From Synechococcus sp. MIT S9220 (GTDB lineage Bacteria > Cyanobacteriota > Cyanobacteriia > PCC-6307 > Cyanobiaceae): DNA of 64,000 nucleotides. A program made the position numbers and the translations under genes. Where the stretch lies: NCBI RefSeq assembly GCF_014304815.1, contig NZ_CP047958.1:496001-560000 (forward strand). Reading direction: 5' to 3'. The notes beneath the pieces are model-generated. The model had not been told where the DNA came from and ran no database searches. It was given only the letters and a program-made list of their open reading frames with translations. Below, piece by piece: positions 1-9,422 of this stretch (positions are counted from its first letter, which is position 1; every line of letters starts with the position of its first letter).

Positions 1-680
1 CCGATCCCTGCCTGTCGTGCCATCAACAGATCGGTGTCGGCATCTCCGATCAGGGCGCAGTTCTCCACTCGGAGGTCCAGCTGTGAGCACAGTCCCTGAA
101 CAGCTCCAGGGTCTGGTTTGGCTGGGTGGTGATCGGCACTCCAGAGCCCACTGATGCAGTCATTCAGTTGGTGCTGGTGCAGAAAGTTCTCAATGCCCTC
201 TGTGGTGTCATTACTGATCACGGCACAAGTGATTCCAGCAGCGGCCAGCTCTCTGAGAAGCCTTGCTGCATCAGGCAACAAGCCAATCGGGTACCCACCT
301 GGATGCAGCGCCTGTCTGTGGTGATCCACATGATCAAACACCTCCTGAGCCAGGACCAGTGATTGAGGCCAGCTCAGATTCATCTGACAGAACACCGTTG
401 CAGTGCTCAGCAGGTTGTGATGTCGCGACGCGACGGCCAGCGTGCCGTCAGGGATGACCCCGGCACTACAGCGTCCGTAGGTTCGCGCTAGCAGATCGTT
501 CAGCTCCTGAAGCTCGCCAGCTGAGGCACCTCTCGATCTAAAACGGCGCCCTGCTTCATCAAGCCTGGCGTCTGCCAGTTCGATTAAACGCGGCTCGCTA
601 TGGGAAAGGGTGCCGTCCTTATCGAACAGCACCCCCTGCACTGAACCGAGCTCGCGGTCCTTGAGTTTGAGATGAGCCAT
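1..680 (-). CDS. HAD-family phosphatase (partial, runs off the left edge)
   Basis: Read on the minus strand from ATG at 680, the frame stays open to the window edge, so the C-terminus is missing. Near residue 20 is the HAD motif I, LFDKDGTL, with its two aspartates; further on are a motif II-like segment (VISNDTT) and a motif IV-like segment (LIGDADTDLLMA). This order fits a phosphoglycolate phosphatase-like HAD subfamily IA enzyme that hydrolyses a small phosphate ester in the cytoplasm. Substrate cannot be told from sequence. It lies 13 bases downstream of rpsA, same strand, so it may be cotranscribed. Confidence 0.85.
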   Translation of the reverse strand, partial: MAHLKLKDRELGSVQGVLFDKDGTLSHSEPRLIELADARLDEAGRRFRSRGASAGELQELNDLLARTYGRCSAGVIPDGTLAVASRHHNLLSTATVFCQMNLSWPQSLVLAQEVFDHVDHHRQALHPGGYPIGLLPDAARLLRELAAAGITCAVISNDTTEGIENFLHQHQLNDCISGLWSADHHPAKPDPGAVQGLCSQLDLRVENCALIGDADTDLLMARQAGI

Positions 681-693
681 TGGCTCGGCTCCC

Positions 694-1800
694 TCAAATC
701 ATCATTGAACCCAGGGGCTCTTCGCCTTCCTCGGCTTGCTCAAGCAACATCTGCTTGTAGCGAGCAGCCATTTCTTCAGCCTTGTCAAAGACCTTCTGCG
801 GATCCGTGAGCATGTCACCAGGCTCCGGTTCAAGCGCTTTGGTGGAGAGTGAAATGCGGCCTCGTTCGGCGTCGAGATCGATGATCATCACTTTCATCTG
901 ATCATTCACGTTCAGCACCGAGTGTGGCGTTTCGATGTGCTCGTGACTGATTTCAGAGATGTGCAGCAGACCGCTGACACCGCCGATGTCGATAAAAGCG
1001 CCGTAAGGCTTGATGCCGCGAACGGTACCCACGACCACCTCACCCACTTCGAGGCGGTTCATCTTGCGTTCGACCAAAGCGCGCCTGTGACTCAGCACCA
1101 GACGATTGCGCTCTTCATCGACCTCAAGGAACTTGAGGGGGAGGAAGTCGGCAACAAGTTCTTCCTTGGGTTTACGGGTGCTGATATGGGATCCGGGGAT
1201 GAAGCCACGCAGTCCTTCCACCCTCACCAGGGCTCCACCTCTGTTGGTGGCAAACACCTCGGAGTAGATGGTGGCGTCTTCCTTCTGCAGCTGGCGGACA
1301 CGTTCCCAGGCTCGCTGGTATTCGATCCGGCGAATGGAGAGGGAGAGCTGTCCGTCTTCGTTCTCCTCGCTCATGATGAAGAACTCCCGGATTTCTCCGG
1401 GTTGCAGCACATCGCTGAGTCCTTCAACGCGATTGATCGACACCTCCTGAAGAGGCATGAATGCAGCGGTTTTGGCTCCGATATCGATCATTGCGCCCTT
1501 GGATTCCAGGGCGAAAACCGTGCCGTTGACAATGTCTCCGGGCTTGAAGTTGTAGTCGTACTTACTGAGTAATGCCGCGAATTCATCAAGGGTGAATCCA
1601 GCACTGTCGATGTCCCGGCTCGTCGCCCGGCTGCTGGGATCATCAGCCGTGGGGATGTCTTCGGGAATGCCGAGGTCTTCATCGGTACCGAAGTCGGCTT
1701 GATCAGCTGACCCTTCAGCTACGGCTTCGGTTTCGGATGTGACCGCTTCTGCGGTGTCCACTGCAGATTCCTGGGAAGGATCTGTGGGAGTGACAGTCAT
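694..1800 (-). CDS. rpsA: 30S ribosomal protein S1
   Basis: The 368-residue product has three S1 (OB-fold RNA-binding) domains at roughly residues 85-155, 170-240 and 255-330, after an acidic N-terminal stretch of about 80 residues. The third domain carries the clearest signature (GTVRGIKPYGAFIDIGG). Cyanobacterial S1 is typically this three-domain form, shorter than the six-domain E. coli protein. It binds mRNA at the 30S subunit and helps initiation. An open frame reaches back to 1872, but the ATG at 1800 gives the usual N-terminus (MTVTPTDP). nrdR lies upstream on the same strand. Confidence 0.95.
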   Translation of the reverse strand: MTVTPTDPSQESAVDTAEAVTSETEAVAEGSADQADFGTDEDLGIPEDIPTADDPSSRATSRDIDSAGFTLDEFAALLSKYDYNFKPGDIVNGTVFALESKGAMIDIGAKTAAFMPLQEVSINRVEGLSDVLQPGEIREFFIMSEENEDGQLSLSIRRIEYQRAWERVRQLQKEDATIYSEVFATNRGGALVRVEGLRGFIPGSHISTRKPKEELVADFLPLKFLEVDEERNRLVLSHRRALVERKMNRLEVGEVVVGTVRGIKPYGAFIDIGGVSGLLHISEISHEHIETPHSVLNVNDQMKVMIIDLDAERGRISLSTKALEPEPGDMLTDPQKVFDKAEEMAARYKQMLLEQAEEGEEPLGSMMI

Positions 1801-1901
1801 GGAACGTTGGCGGTCTGCCTCTTGGACAGAGCGATGGGATCTGATACAGGCCCGCCGACCTGGATCAGGCAATTGCCGAGTCTACAGATCGACGACCAAG
1901 C

Positions 1902-2378
1902 TCAGATCGCGGCTGTCAGCTCCGCCTTGGTTGCATTGATACCTTCCAGGGTGGCGACAAAATCACTCACACCGCTGAACTGGCGATAAACGGATGCAAA
2001 GCGGATATAGGCGACTTCGCTGAGACTTTTCAACTTGTCGAGCACAAGTTCACCGATGTCGCTGCTGCAGACTTCACGGCCGCTGCGTTGTTGAAGGCTG
2101 AGTTCCAGCTCTTCAACCATGGTTTCAAGGCGTTCTGGAGGAATCCCAGTTTTCTCGCAAGCTCGACTTAAGCCATGAAGCAATTTGCTCCGACTGAAAG
2201 TTTCACGATTGCCATTTCGCTTAATCACTGTGATTGGAACGGTTTCAACCCGTTCGTATGTTGTGAAACGAAATTCGCAATTGAGGCACTCCCTGCGCCG
2301 ACGCACGCTTCTACCTCCGTCGGCGGCTCTTGATTCGAGCACCCGGCTATCGGTGTTCTGGCAGGAGGGGCACTGCAC
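1902..2378 (-). CDS. nrdR: Transcriptional repressor NrdR
   Basis: NrdR senses ATP/dATP and represses ribonucleotide reductase genes. The 158-residue protein begins with a four-cysteine zinc ribbon (C3, C6, C31, C34) followed by an ATP-cone domain at about residues 49-139. The GTG at 2378 is chosen because it puts the CPSC motif at residues 3-6 as in the family; the open frame extends to 2450, but that extension is not conserved-looking and approaches the psbB-psbT terminator. It lies between psbT and rpsA on the same strand. No NrdR box was identified in the window. Confidence 0.93.
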   Translation of the reverse strand: MQCPSCQNTDSRVLESRAADGGRSVRRRRECLNCEFRFTTYERVETVPITVIKRNGNRETFSRSKLLHGLSRACEKTGIPPERLETMVEELELSLQQRSGREVCSSDIGELVLDKLKSLSEVAYIRFASVYRQFSGVSDFVATLEGINATKAELTAAI

Positions 2379-2461
2379 GCCCAAGCAATTACGTAGATGT
2401 ATGAATTGTAAGGCTCGCGTCCACCCATGACATCTGCGGAGCGAATTCACGTTTTAGACAT

Positions 2462-2487
2462 AAAAAAAGCCCCGCTGAAAGCGGGGC
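2462..2487 (-). terminator. Rho-independent terminator after psbB-psbT
   Basis: A perfect 7-bp GC stem (2469-2475 with 2481-2487, five-base loop) is followed on the minus strand by seven T residues (A run 2462-2468). It starts 9 bases beyond the psbT stop and separates the photosystem genes from nrdR. Confidence 0.9.
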
Positions 2488-2495
2488 GGAGATGA

Positions 2496-2591
2496 TCACT
2501 TGCCGATCTTCGGGGGATCGCGGAATGCGATCGCGAAGAACAGAGTTGCAATCGCGAGAGTGAGGATGAGGATGTAAGCGAAGCTTTCCAT
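2496..2591 (-). CDS. psbT: Photosystem II protein PsbT
   Basis: This 31-residue single-span membrane protein sits at the PSII dimer interface. It begins [10 protein letters not shown], has one hydrophobic helix at about residues 3-23 and a polar end RDPPKIGK, matching PsbT in length and pattern. It follows psbB by 21 bases on the same strand, the usual psbB-psbT pair, with the strong terminator right behind it. The Shine-Dalgarno AGGAGAT is just upstream. Confidence 0.95.
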   Translation of the reverse strand: MESFAYILILTLAIATLFFAIAFRDPPKIGK

Positions 2592-2612
2592 CGGTTATCT
2601 CCTAAGGACTGA

Positions 2613-4172
2613 TCAGCTGAGCGGTGTGCCTGCAGGGGGAACGTAGCCCTCTGGCAATCGGCGGGTGGAACGGTCTCCCAGTTTTTGGAAGAGTCCAAAT
2701 TCCACCTGTTCGCCGAGGTCGGGATCAATTCCGGCGAACACATCGCGATACAACGTACGAGCTCCGTGCCAGATGTGGCCGAAGAAGAACAGCAGCGCGA
2801 ATGTGGCGTGCCCGAAGGTGAACCAGCCGCGAGGTGAGCTGCGGAAGACGCCGTCGGAGTTGTAGGTCTCGCGATCGAATTCGAACGCTTCTCCCAGCTG
2901 TGCTTTGCGGGCTAATCGCTTCACGTCAGCGGGGTCAGTGAAGGTTTGACCGTCGAGTGCACCACCGAAGACTGATGCTGTGACGCCTTGCTGTTCGAAG
3001 GAGTACTTGGCTTCAGCGCGACGGAAGGGAATATCAGCCCGGACAATGCCATCGGAGTCTTCGAGAATCACTGGGAAGTTCTCAAAGAAGTTGGGCAGAC
3101 GGCGAACTTGAAGTTCGCGTCCTTCTTTGTCGGTGAAAGCGATATGCCCAAGCCAGCCGGTCGGCAGGCCATCACCATTGACCATGGGACCGACGCGGAA
3201 CAGTCCACCTTTGGCAGGACTGTTGCCGACATAGTCATAGAAGGCCAGCTTTTCGGGGATCGAAGCGTAGGCCTCTGATTCCGATTGACCTTGATCCATC
3301 GCGGTTTGAACGCGACGGTTGATCTCAGTCTTGAAGTAGCTCTGGTCCCACTGATAACGAGTGGGGCCAAATAGCTCAATCGGAGTGGCAGCAGCTCCGT
3401 ACCACATGGTCCCTGCAACGATGAACGCAGCAAAGAACACGGCAGCGATCGCACTCGCCAAAACGGTTTCGATGTTGCCCATCCGTAGTGCCTTGTAAAG
3501 GCGCTCCGGCGGACGCGTTGTGATGTGGAAAATTCCAGCAATGATGCCGACGATTCCAGCTGCAATGTGGTGGGCAACGATTCCGCCAGGGTTGAAGGGG
3601 TTGAAACCTTCAGGACCCCATGACGGTTGCACCGGCTCTAAGTGACCCGTGATGCCATAAGGATCAGAGATCCACATCCCAGGACCGAAAACACCGGTGA
3701 GGTGGAAGGCTCCAAATCCGAAGCAGCCGAGGCCTGCGAGGAGCAGGTGGATGCCAAAGATTTTGGGGAGATCGAGAGCTGGCTCCCCGGTGCGGGGGTC
3801 CTGCCAGATCTCAAGATCCCAAAAAGTCCAGTGCCAGATGGCGGCCAGCATGAGCAGGCCGCTGAACACGATGTGAGCAGCTGCGACACCTTCGAAGCTC
3901 CAGAAGCCAGGATCCACACCAGTGGCCCCTGTAATGCTCCAGCCACCCCAGCTGTCCGTCACGCCCAGGCGGGCCATGAAGGGCATCACGAACATGCCCT
4001 GACGCCACATCGGGTTCAGGACTGGATCGGAGGGGTCGAAGATGGCGAGTTCATAAAGAGCCATCGAGCCGGCCCAGCCGGCGACGAGGGCAGTGTGCAT
4101 GAGGTGCACGGCCAGAAGGCGGCCTGGGTCGTTAATGACGACGGTGTGCACCCGATACCAGGGCAATCCCAT
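2613..4172 (-). CDS. psbB: Photosystem II CP47 chlorophyll apoprotein
   Basis: CP47 is the inner antenna of photosystem II, passing excitation to the reaction centre in the thylakoid membrane. The 519-residue product starts [12 protein letters not shown], has six transmembrane helices with chlorophyll-binding histidines (for example in [13 protein letters not shown] and HHIAAG) and the large lumenal loop between helices V and VI. Length and N-terminus fit the family fully. It is divergent from the ferredoxin gene, leaving about 260 bases for promoters, and is followed by psbT. Confidence 0.98.
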   Translation of the reverse strand: MGLPWYRVHTVVINDPGRLLAVHLMHTALVAGWAGSMALYELAIFDPSDPVLNPMWRQGMFVMPFMARLGVTDSWGGWSITGATGVDPGFWSFEGVAAAHIVFSGLLMLAAIWHWTFWDLEIWQDPRTGEPALDLPKIFGIHLLLAGLGCFGFGAFHLTGVFGPGMWISDPYGITGHLEPVQPSWGPEGFNPFNPGGIVAHHIAAGIVGIIAGIFHITTRPPERLYKALRMGNIETVLASAIAAVFFAAFIVAGTMWYGAAATPIELFGPTRYQWDQSYFKTEINRRVQTAMDQGQSESEAYASIPEKLAFYDYVGNSPAKGGLFRVGPMVNGDGLPTGWLGHIAFTDKEGRELQVRRLPNFFENFPVILEDSDGIVRADIPFRRAEAKYSFEQQGVTASVFGGALDGQTFTDPADVKRLARKAQLGEAFEFDRETYNSDGVFRSSPRGWFTFGHATFALLFFFGHIWHGARTLYRDVFAGIDPDLGEQVEFGLFQKLGDRSTRRLPEGYVPPAGTPLS

Positions 4173-4434
4173 GGGTCAGGTTCGGGGGAACGGAGCTGCC
4201 AATGCAGCCAGACCTGGCGATCGTAGGGCGTTCACTTCGATGTACGCGTCAGGCTGTCGTGAGCTGCAACGTGAATTGACGGTTGCCCAGGTGATCGAAA
4301 TTCTCGATCCCGCCGCTTTCCTGGCATTGCTTGTGTTCGCTGCCATCTCTGGCCGGGGGGTTACAAAACGCAACCTGGGGCTCGTAGTGTCTATGCCTCG
4401 GCGTGTCGCAGCGCCCTTCTCTGCAAGAGGTTCA

Positions 4435-4929
4435 ATGCCTGTCATCCGTTTTGTGCGTGAGGGTCGGGATGTGGAGTGCTTCCCGGGTGAAAACCTGCGC
4501 GCTGTGGCCGTCCGTGAAGGGATTCAGCTCTATGGGCTGAAAGGGCAGCTCGGTAACTGTGGTGGCTGCGGACAGTGCAGCACCTGCTTTGTGAAAGTTG
4601 AAGGCGAGACGTCGACAGCCGCCATGAGTCCGAGAACTGCGGTGGAGGAGGCCAAGCTCAGACGGAGGCCAGAAGGATGGCGCCTTGCTTGTCAATCTCT
4701 GGTTGAGCAGTCGGTCGTGGTGGTAACCAAGCCACAGGCTTCGATGCCTGATCAGGACAAGCGGGTGGCTGCAGCCTTGGCGGCGCCTCTGCCTCCCGGA
4801 CCCTTGGAATGGCCTGGTGCGTCCGCCGTTGATGAGGACGCTGATGACAAGTCAGTCACTGACGAAACCATGCAGCCTTTGGAAGTCTCTCGTCAAGGTT
4901 CGCCTGCAACGCCCGGTGAAGAGCGCTGA
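4435..4929 (+). CDS. 2Fe-2S ferredoxin with C-terminal extension
   Basis: The 164-residue protein has an N-terminal 2Fe-2S ferredoxin fold of about 100 residues. Cysteines C42, C48, C51 and C86 fit the C-x5-C-x2-C...C pattern of [2Fe-2S] proteins, and an additional C45 lies inside the cluster loop. Residues 100-164 form a low-complexity acidic, Pro-rich tail. The ATG at 4435 begins MPVIRFVREG, right where the ferredoxin beta-grasp starts; the frame is open further upstream over the psbB promoter, but that part is implausible. It sits between psbB (divergent) and psbM, suggesting a link to photosynthetic electron flow; its redox partner is unknown. Confidence 0.85.
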   Translation: MPVIRFVREGRDVECFPGENLRAVAVREGIQLYGLKGQLGNCGGCGQCSTCFVKVEGETSTAAMSPRTAVEEAKLRRRPEGWRLACQSLVEQSVVVVTKPQASMPDQDKRVAAALAAPLPPGPLEWPGASAVDEDADDKSVTDETMQPLEVSRQGSPATPGEER

Positions 4930-4987
4930 TCGGTTCGAGTCAAAGCTTTCCGGACGGTGATACGTTCCAGCAGGTTCTTTCACATTC

Positions 4988-5092
4988 ATGGAAACCAACG
5001 ATCTCGGCTTCGTGGCCAGCCTGCTGTTTGTTCTGGTGCCGACCGTCTTCCTGATCATCCTGTTTATTCAGACCAACAGCCGTGAGGGGTGA
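4988..5092 (+). CDS. psbM: Photosystem II protein PsbM
   Basis: The 34-residue single-helix subunit is located at the PSII monomer interface. The product starts [14 protein letters not shown], has a hydrophobic span through about residue 28 and ends QTNSREG, as expected for PsbM. It lies 58 bases after the ferredoxin. A weak 6-bp hairpin (5083-5101) overlaps the stop codon but has no T run. Confidence 0.95.
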   Translation: METNDLGFVASLLFVLVPTVFLIILFIQTNSREG

Positions 5093-5122
5093 CTTCCCTC
5101 AGGACTATCAGCTCCCTAGTCA

Positions 5123-5971
5123 TCACCGCTGTTCCGGTTCTCTCACGAGAAGCACTGGGGCAGGGGCATGAACTCGGATGTAATCGCTCACTGAACCTCC
5201 CAGCAGTTTGTCGAGGTCAACGAGTCCTCTCGCCACCAGAGGACGACGGTCTTGAGAGGCCAACACGACCAGATCAGCGTTGACCGTCTCGGCTGCCATG
5301 CACACCCCTTTGCCGATGTCTGAGTCGGTCACGTGCAAGGGCTTGAGTTCTACCCCCAGCTTGCGAGCTCTCTGGACGGCGCGGTCGAGGTAGGTATCGC
5401 TTTTGCTGGCTGCTCCTCGTGATGGTGTGGGGTCTTGGCGCGCCACGTGAACGCCGGTCAGTTGTCCTCCTGGAATCTCTCGCACCATTTCGCAGGCCAG
5501 CTTGAGGGCGTCGTCGCCGACTCCCGTGCCATCGATGGTGACCAGAACACGGTTGATATGACGGATATAAAGATCGTCTCGGACTAGCAACATCGGCCGG
5601 GTCGACAGTTGAAAGACGTACTGGCTCGCGCTGTTGGCCAGGATCGACCGGAGCCGGCCAAGACCTCGTGATCCCATCACGATCAGGTCCACGTTCAGTT
5701 CATCCGCCACGCTGAGAACGGTCTGCTTGGCGTCCCCCTGGCGAATGATTGAATTCACGTCCTGTGGATTGAGTCCCAGTCTCTCCACGGATTCAGCCAG
5801 AAGGCTGCCGGCACTTTCCCAGTGCTGTTGCGTTGCTGCCATGGTCTGTTCCGGGACCACATGCAGCAGGTTGATCCTGGCTGCCTGAAAGGCCGGCAGG
5901 TCACGCAGCATGTTGATCATTTCACCGACATGGCCTTTGCCTGAATCGGCGATCAAAAGGTTCTTGAACAC
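5123..5971 (-). CDS. Universal stress protein, two UspA domains
   Basis: The 282-residue protein consists of two tandem UspA folds of about 140 residues each. The first has the nucleotide-loop pattern VMGSRGLGRLRS, consistent with ATP binding, and ends PMLLVRDDL. The second ends APVLLVREPEQR, but its loop (VLASQDRRPLVARG) lacks the glycine pattern, so it may not bind nucleotide. Such proteins act in the cytoplasm in stress survival; precise role unknown. It is convergent with psbM and divergent from the thioesterase gene. Confidence 0.85.
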   Translation of the reverse strand: MFKNLLIADSGKGHVGEMINMLRDLPAFQAARINLLHVVPEQTMAATQQHWESAGSLLAESVERLGLNPQDVNSIIRQGDAKQTVLSVADELNVDLIVMGSRGLGRLRSILANSASQYVFQLSTRPMLLVRDDLYIRHINRVLVTIDGTGVGDDALKLACEMVREIPGGQLTGVHVARQDPTPSRGAASKSDTYLDRAVQRARKLGVELKPLHVTDSDIGKGVCMAAETVNADLVVLASQDRRPLVARGLVDLDKLLGGSVSDYIRVHAPAPVLLVREPEQR

Positions 5972-6025
5972 GGCGAAGTTTCAGCCTATGCAGCAGCCTA
6001 TGGCCGATTGGAGTGTCCAGTTCGG

Positions 6026-6475
6026 ATGGTGAATGAGAGCGTTACTAGGCATCCCTGGCGCCTGGTCAAACGAGTGCTGCCACAGCACACAGACCATGGC
6101 GGTGTGATGTGGCATGGGGCCTATGTGGGATGGCTTGAGGAGGCTCGGGTGGAGGCGCTATCCGTAACGGGCTATCCCTATGAAGCGATGGCCTCAGTCG
6201 GCCTGGAAATGCCCGTTGTTCAGCTACAGATCCGCTATCGGGAAGCGCTGATGCTTGGGGATGAGGTGGAGCTGATCAGTGTCTCCAGTGCTCCCCAGGG
6301 TGTTCGCTGGCCCTGGTCGACCCGATTTATCAAAAATAGTGTCTGCGTGGCTGAAGCTTCCGTGGAGCTTGCCCTGGTGAGCGTGCATCCGGTCCGAAGG
6401 GTTTTGCGTCATCCGCCCGAAGCAGTGGCGGATGCATTTCGCGCTCTCGTCGACGGACCAAAAGAAGGGTTTTGA
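6026..6475 (+). CDS. Hot-dog fold acyl-CoA thioesterase
   Basis: This 4-hydroxybenzoyl-CoA thioesterase/YbgC-type hot-dog protein has 149 residues from ATG 6026. The motif HTDHGGVMWHGAYVGWLEEAR places the catalytic aspartate at about residue 23. In cyanobacteria a relative (Slr0204 type) hydrolyses 1,4-dihydroxy-2-naphthoyl-CoA in phylloquinone synthesis; that is a possible role here, not proven. A TTG at 6008 in the same frame could also be the start. The next gene, dprA, begins 27 bases later. Confidence 0.8.
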   Translation: MVNESVTRHPWRLVKRVLPQHTDHGGVMWHGAYVGWLEEARVEALSVTGYPYEAMASVGLEMPVVQLQIRYREALMLGDEVELISVSSAPQGVRWPWSTRFIKNSVCVAEASVELALVSVHPVRRVLRHPPEAVADAFRALVDGPKEGF

Positions 6476-6502
6476 TAGTATTTTTGTACTAGTAATGATG
6501 GC

Positions 6503-7618
6503 GTGTCGGAGCGCTCCTGGCGGTGGTTGTGGTTGCAGTGTCCTGGGATTGGGTCAGCCCGAATGCGCCAGCTCTGTTCTGCCGCCGCTCAGGCCCCTCA
6601 AGGTTTTCAGGAGCTCTGGAGTTGGCCTCTCTCGAAATTGCACAAGGAGTTCGCATGGCCGGCGTCGGTGCTGTCTTCGCTCGAGCGTTATCGAGCCAGC
6701 ATCGGCCTGCGACCTTGCATCGAGGTTCCTGTCGATGTTTTGTTGCCTTGTGATCCTGAGTGGCCCGCTGGCTTTGAGAGGTTGGAGCGCCCACCTTTGT
6801 CGATTCAGTGGCGTGGACGTCGACGTCTTTTGTCCTTGCTCTCATTGCAGCAAGCGGTTGCGGTTGTCGGCACGAGAAGGCCTTCTAACCACGGCCTTCG
6901 GATGGCGGACAAATTGGGTCGAGCCCTTGCCCAGGCTCATTGGCCTGTGGTCAGCGGTCTGGCTGAGGGCATTGATGCAGCTGCACATCGAGCCTGTCTT
7001 CAGGCTGGCGGCAGTCCCGTCGCGGTGCTTGGAACGCCGCTGCATCGTGTTTATCCGCCTGAGCATCGCGCTTTGCAGCACGAGGTCGCGCAGGCTGGCT
7101 TGCTGATCACTGAGCTCCGTGATTCCGAGTGCGTCACACGATCCAGTTTTGCTCTGCGCAACCGCTTGCTCGTTGCTGTGACCAAGGCTGTTGTGGTGGT
7201 GGAATGTCCAGAAAACAGTGGGGCGCTGCGTTCGGCAGCGATGGCGCGTTCTTTGGGTATCCCGGTCTGGGTTGTTCCAGGCGATGCTCTGCGGGAATCG
7301 TCTCAAGGCAGCAATGCGTTGCTGCAGTCGGGGGCGCTGCCGCTGATCAACACGCAGACTTTGATGGATCAACTTGGGGCAGGCCCTTGTGTGTCTTCTT
7401 TTAGGCAGGGTGATGCCTCTGCGTTGCAGTCAAAGAAGCCTCAAACTTCCGACCCTGTGCAAACCCATTTACTGAAGCTGGTGGATGACGATTCCAGCTT
7501 CGACGAGATGGTGCAAGCACTTCAATCCAATCCTGAACGTGTTGCAGCGGAGCTGCTGAAGCTTGAGTTGGAGGGTTTGGTGGTGGCGCAGCCAGGGCTG
7601 CGCTGGCGCTCGCTCTAG
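6503..7618 (+). CDS. dprA: DNA-processing protein DprA
   Basis: DprA loads RecA onto incoming single-stranded DNA during natural transformation. The 371-residue protein has an N-terminal SAM-like region, a Rossmann core with VGTRRPS (122-128) and SGLAEGID (151-158), and a C-terminal winged-helix (DML1-like) segment over the last 60 residues. The start is GTG at 6503; no in-frame ATG lies close. It heads a same-strand run with prmC, tsaC and a small membrane protein. Its presence suggests competence but does not prove it. Confidence 0.92.
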   Translation: MSERSWRWLWLQCPGIGSARMRQLCSAAAQAPQGFQELWSWPLSKLHKEFAWPASVLSSLERYRASIGLRPCIEVPVDVLLPCDPEWPAGFERLERPPLSIQWRGRRRLLSLLSLQQAVAVVGTRRPSNHGLRMADKLGRALAQAHWPVVSGLAEGIDAAAHRACLQAGGSPVAVLGTPLHRVYPPEHRALQHEVAQAGLLITELRDSECVTRSSFALRNRLLVAVTKAVVVVECPENSGALRSAAMARSLGIPVWVVPGDALRESSQGSNALLQSGALPLINTQTLMDQLGAGPCVSSFRQGDASALQSKKPQTSDPVQTHLLKLVDDDSSFDEMVQALQSNPERVAAELLKLELEGLVVAQPGLRWRSL

Positions 7619-7627
7619 GTTGATTTC

Positions 7628-8521
7628 ATGGAGTCCGCCTCGTGCTCAGGACAGGAGTTGCTGGCTTGGCGTCGCCGACAGTTGCTGCGTGGCGGGCGGG
7701 CTGTTGATCTCGACTGGCTTCTGGCGATGGAGGCCAACCTGAGCTGGGCTGAATTGCAGCGGCTGCGCATCTTGCCTGAGTCAACCGCTTCTCTGGCCAG
7801 CACCCTCCAGGACCTGGAGAAGCTCTGGGCCGTGCATCTTCAAAATCATGTTCCGTTGCAACATCTCGTCGGACGTTGTCCGTGGCGCGATCTTGATCTT
7901 CAGATCAGCCCAGCCGCACTGATTCCCCGTCAGGAGACCGAGCTTCTGATTGATTTTGCGCTTGATTGTCTGCAGGATCCACTAACGGCAGGCTGTGCCT
8001 CTGCGGGTCGCTGGGCAGATCTCGGCACAGGCAGTGGAGCCCTGGCCATTGCCCTCGCTCGTGCACTGCCGGGTTGGGACGGACATGCTGTGGATCTCAG
8101 CGCTGCTGCTCTCAAGTTGGCGCGGATCAACCTCAACGCCTTGACGACGTCTCGGACATGGCAGCTGCATCAAGGGTCTTGGTGGGATCCCCTGGATCGC
8201 TGGTGGGGACAGTTTGATCTTGTTGTGGCCAATCCGCCCTATATCCCCTCCGAGGTTGTGGAGGTGCTCGACCCTCTCGTTCGCGACCATGAACCCAGGC
8301 AGGCGCTGTGCGGCGGTGAGGATGGTTTGGATTGCTGCAGAGCGATCCTGGAACGGGCTCCTGAGGCGCTCTCTCCAGGCGGATGGCTCCTGCTCGAGCA
8401 TCATCACGACCAGAGTGATCAGGTGCTTGGCCTGATGAGGTCCGCAGGGCTGGTGTTGTCCAGAGCCTGCTCAGATCTCAGCGGTGTGAAGCGTTTTGCA
8501 ATCGCTAGACGCCCCCTTTGA
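7628..8521 (+). CDS. prmC: Release factor glutamine methyltransferase
   Basis: PrmC methylates the glutamine of the GGQ motif in release factors RF1 and RF2 using S-adenosylmethionine. The 297-residue product has an N-terminal helical domain, the SAM loop DLGTGSG at 131-137 and the catalytic NPPY at 202-205. Length is typical. It starts 9 bases after dprA, in an apparent operon with tsaC. Confidence 0.94.
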   Translation: MESASCSGQELLAWRRRQLLRGGRAVDLDWLLAMEANLSWAELQRLRILPESTASLASTLQDLEKLWAVHLQNHVPLQHLVGRCPWRDLDLQISPAALIPRQETELLIDFALDCLQDPLTAGCASAGRWADLGTGSGALAIALARALPGWDGHAVDLSAAALKLARINLNALTTSRTWQLHQGSWWDPLDRWWGQFDLVVANPPYIPSEVVEVLDPLVRDHEPRQALCGGEDGLDCCRAILERAPEALSPGGWLLLEHHHDQSDQVLGLMRSAGLVLSRACSDLSGVKRFAIARRPL

Positions 8522-8548
8522 CTCGGATCTTGTTGCTCGCTCGTTCCC

Positions 8549-9166
8549 ATGACCAACGATGAGTCCCCATTGATGTCAGCCAAGGAGTTGGCCCAACATC
8601 TCAGGGGTGGTGGAGCAGCTCTGCTGCCCACGGATACCTTGCCAGCTCTTGCTGCTGCTCCTGACCATGCGGCTCAGATCTGGACCCTCAAGCAGCGTCC
8701 GCAGGACAAACCACTGATCCTGATGGCAGCACAGGCCGACCAGTTACTGGCACTCACCAGTGAAGACGCCAGAGTTGATGCTGAACCGCTGGCCCGTCGC
8801 TTCTGGCCAGGCGCACTCACTCTGGTGCTTCCTGTGGAGGGGCATCTGACTCAGCGCCTCAACCCTGGTCAAGCAACTCTGGGCATGCGCATTCCAGATT
8901 GTGATCTCACCCGAGCCCTGCTGGCGCAGAGCGGTCCACTGGCCACAACCAGTGCCAATGCTTCCGGAGCTCCGCCAACTCAGAGCGCAGAAGAAGCCGC
9001 TATTGCTTTTCCAGATCTGCCGTTGCTGACTCCTTTGCCCTGGCCTGATCCCTCTGGGCTGGCGAGCACCGTGATTGCCTGGACATCACCAGGTTGCTGG
9101 CAACTCCTGCGCCAGGGCGCTGTGATGGTTGATGTGATTGAGAGATCTCCCCCATGCTCTGGCTGA
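8549..9166 (+). CDS. tsaC: L-threonylcarbamoyladenylate synthase (Sua5/YrdC/YciO)
   Basis: The enzyme makes threonylcarbamoyl-AMP for t6A37 modification of ANN-decoding tRNAs. The 205-residue protein has the YrdC fold: LLPTDTLPALAA near residue 25, the KQRPQDKPL substrate motif, and TTSANASG near residue 132. It lacks the extra Sua5 C-terminal domain. TsaC and the shorter-known YciO are hard to separate, so the exact activity is inferred. Its end overlaps the next small gene by 13 bases. Confidence 0.88.
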   Translation: MTNDESPLMSAKELAQHLRGGGAALLPTDTLPALAAAPDHAAQIWTLKQRPQDKPLILMAAQADQLLALTSEDARVDAEPLARRFWPGALTLVLPVEGHLTQRLNPGQATLGMRIPDCDLTRALLAQSGPLATTSANASGAPPTQSAEEAAIAFPDLPLLTPLPWPDPSGLASTVIAWTSPGCWQLLRQGAVMVDVIERSPPCSG

Positions 9167-9327
9167 TCGCGCTTGTGCTGGTGCTCCAGGCCCTCTTTCA
9201 CTGGACGCTGGAGCCTGCGATCCGATGGTTCACGCCCTTGTTCGAACTGAGGGTGCTGCCTTTGTTGTTGGGCTTGGTAGGAATCTGGTTGCTGGCTGGG
9301 CGCACTGACTCAGATCGAGTGCCCTGA
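9154..9327 (+). CDS. Small membrane protein
   Basis: This 57-residue ORF begins MLWLIALVLVLQALF and has two hydrophobic segments (about 2-15 and 33-48) with a short polar tail. It overlaps the end of tsaC by 13 bases, a coupling that supports it being real. I recognise no named family. Confidence 0.6.
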   Translation: MLWLIALVLVLQALFHWTLEPAIRWFTPLFELRVLPLLLGLVGIWLLAGRTDSDRVP

Positions 9328-9350
9328 ACAGTCGTATTTGAGTCCCGAGA

Positions 9351-9422
9351 AGCCGGCTGACGGATTTGAACCGACGACCTTCGCTTTACAAAAGCGCTGC
9401 TCTACCACTGAGCTAAGCCGGC
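9351..9422 (-). tRNA. tRNA-Thr (UGU)
   Basis: A 72-nt cloverleaf: acceptor GCCGGCT pairs with AGCCGGC, the D loop has the usual AGCTCAGTGGTAGAGC, the anticodon loop TTTGTAA gives UGU, and the T arm GTCGGTTCAAATCCGTC is canonical. CCA is not encoded. The first ten bases of the tRNA overlap the end of the upstream LuxR-type ORF. Confidence 0.95.

Noticed and set aside
5083-5101. Hairpin overlapping the psbM stop as a terminator
   Set aside because: Six base pairs with a long loop and no T run on either side.
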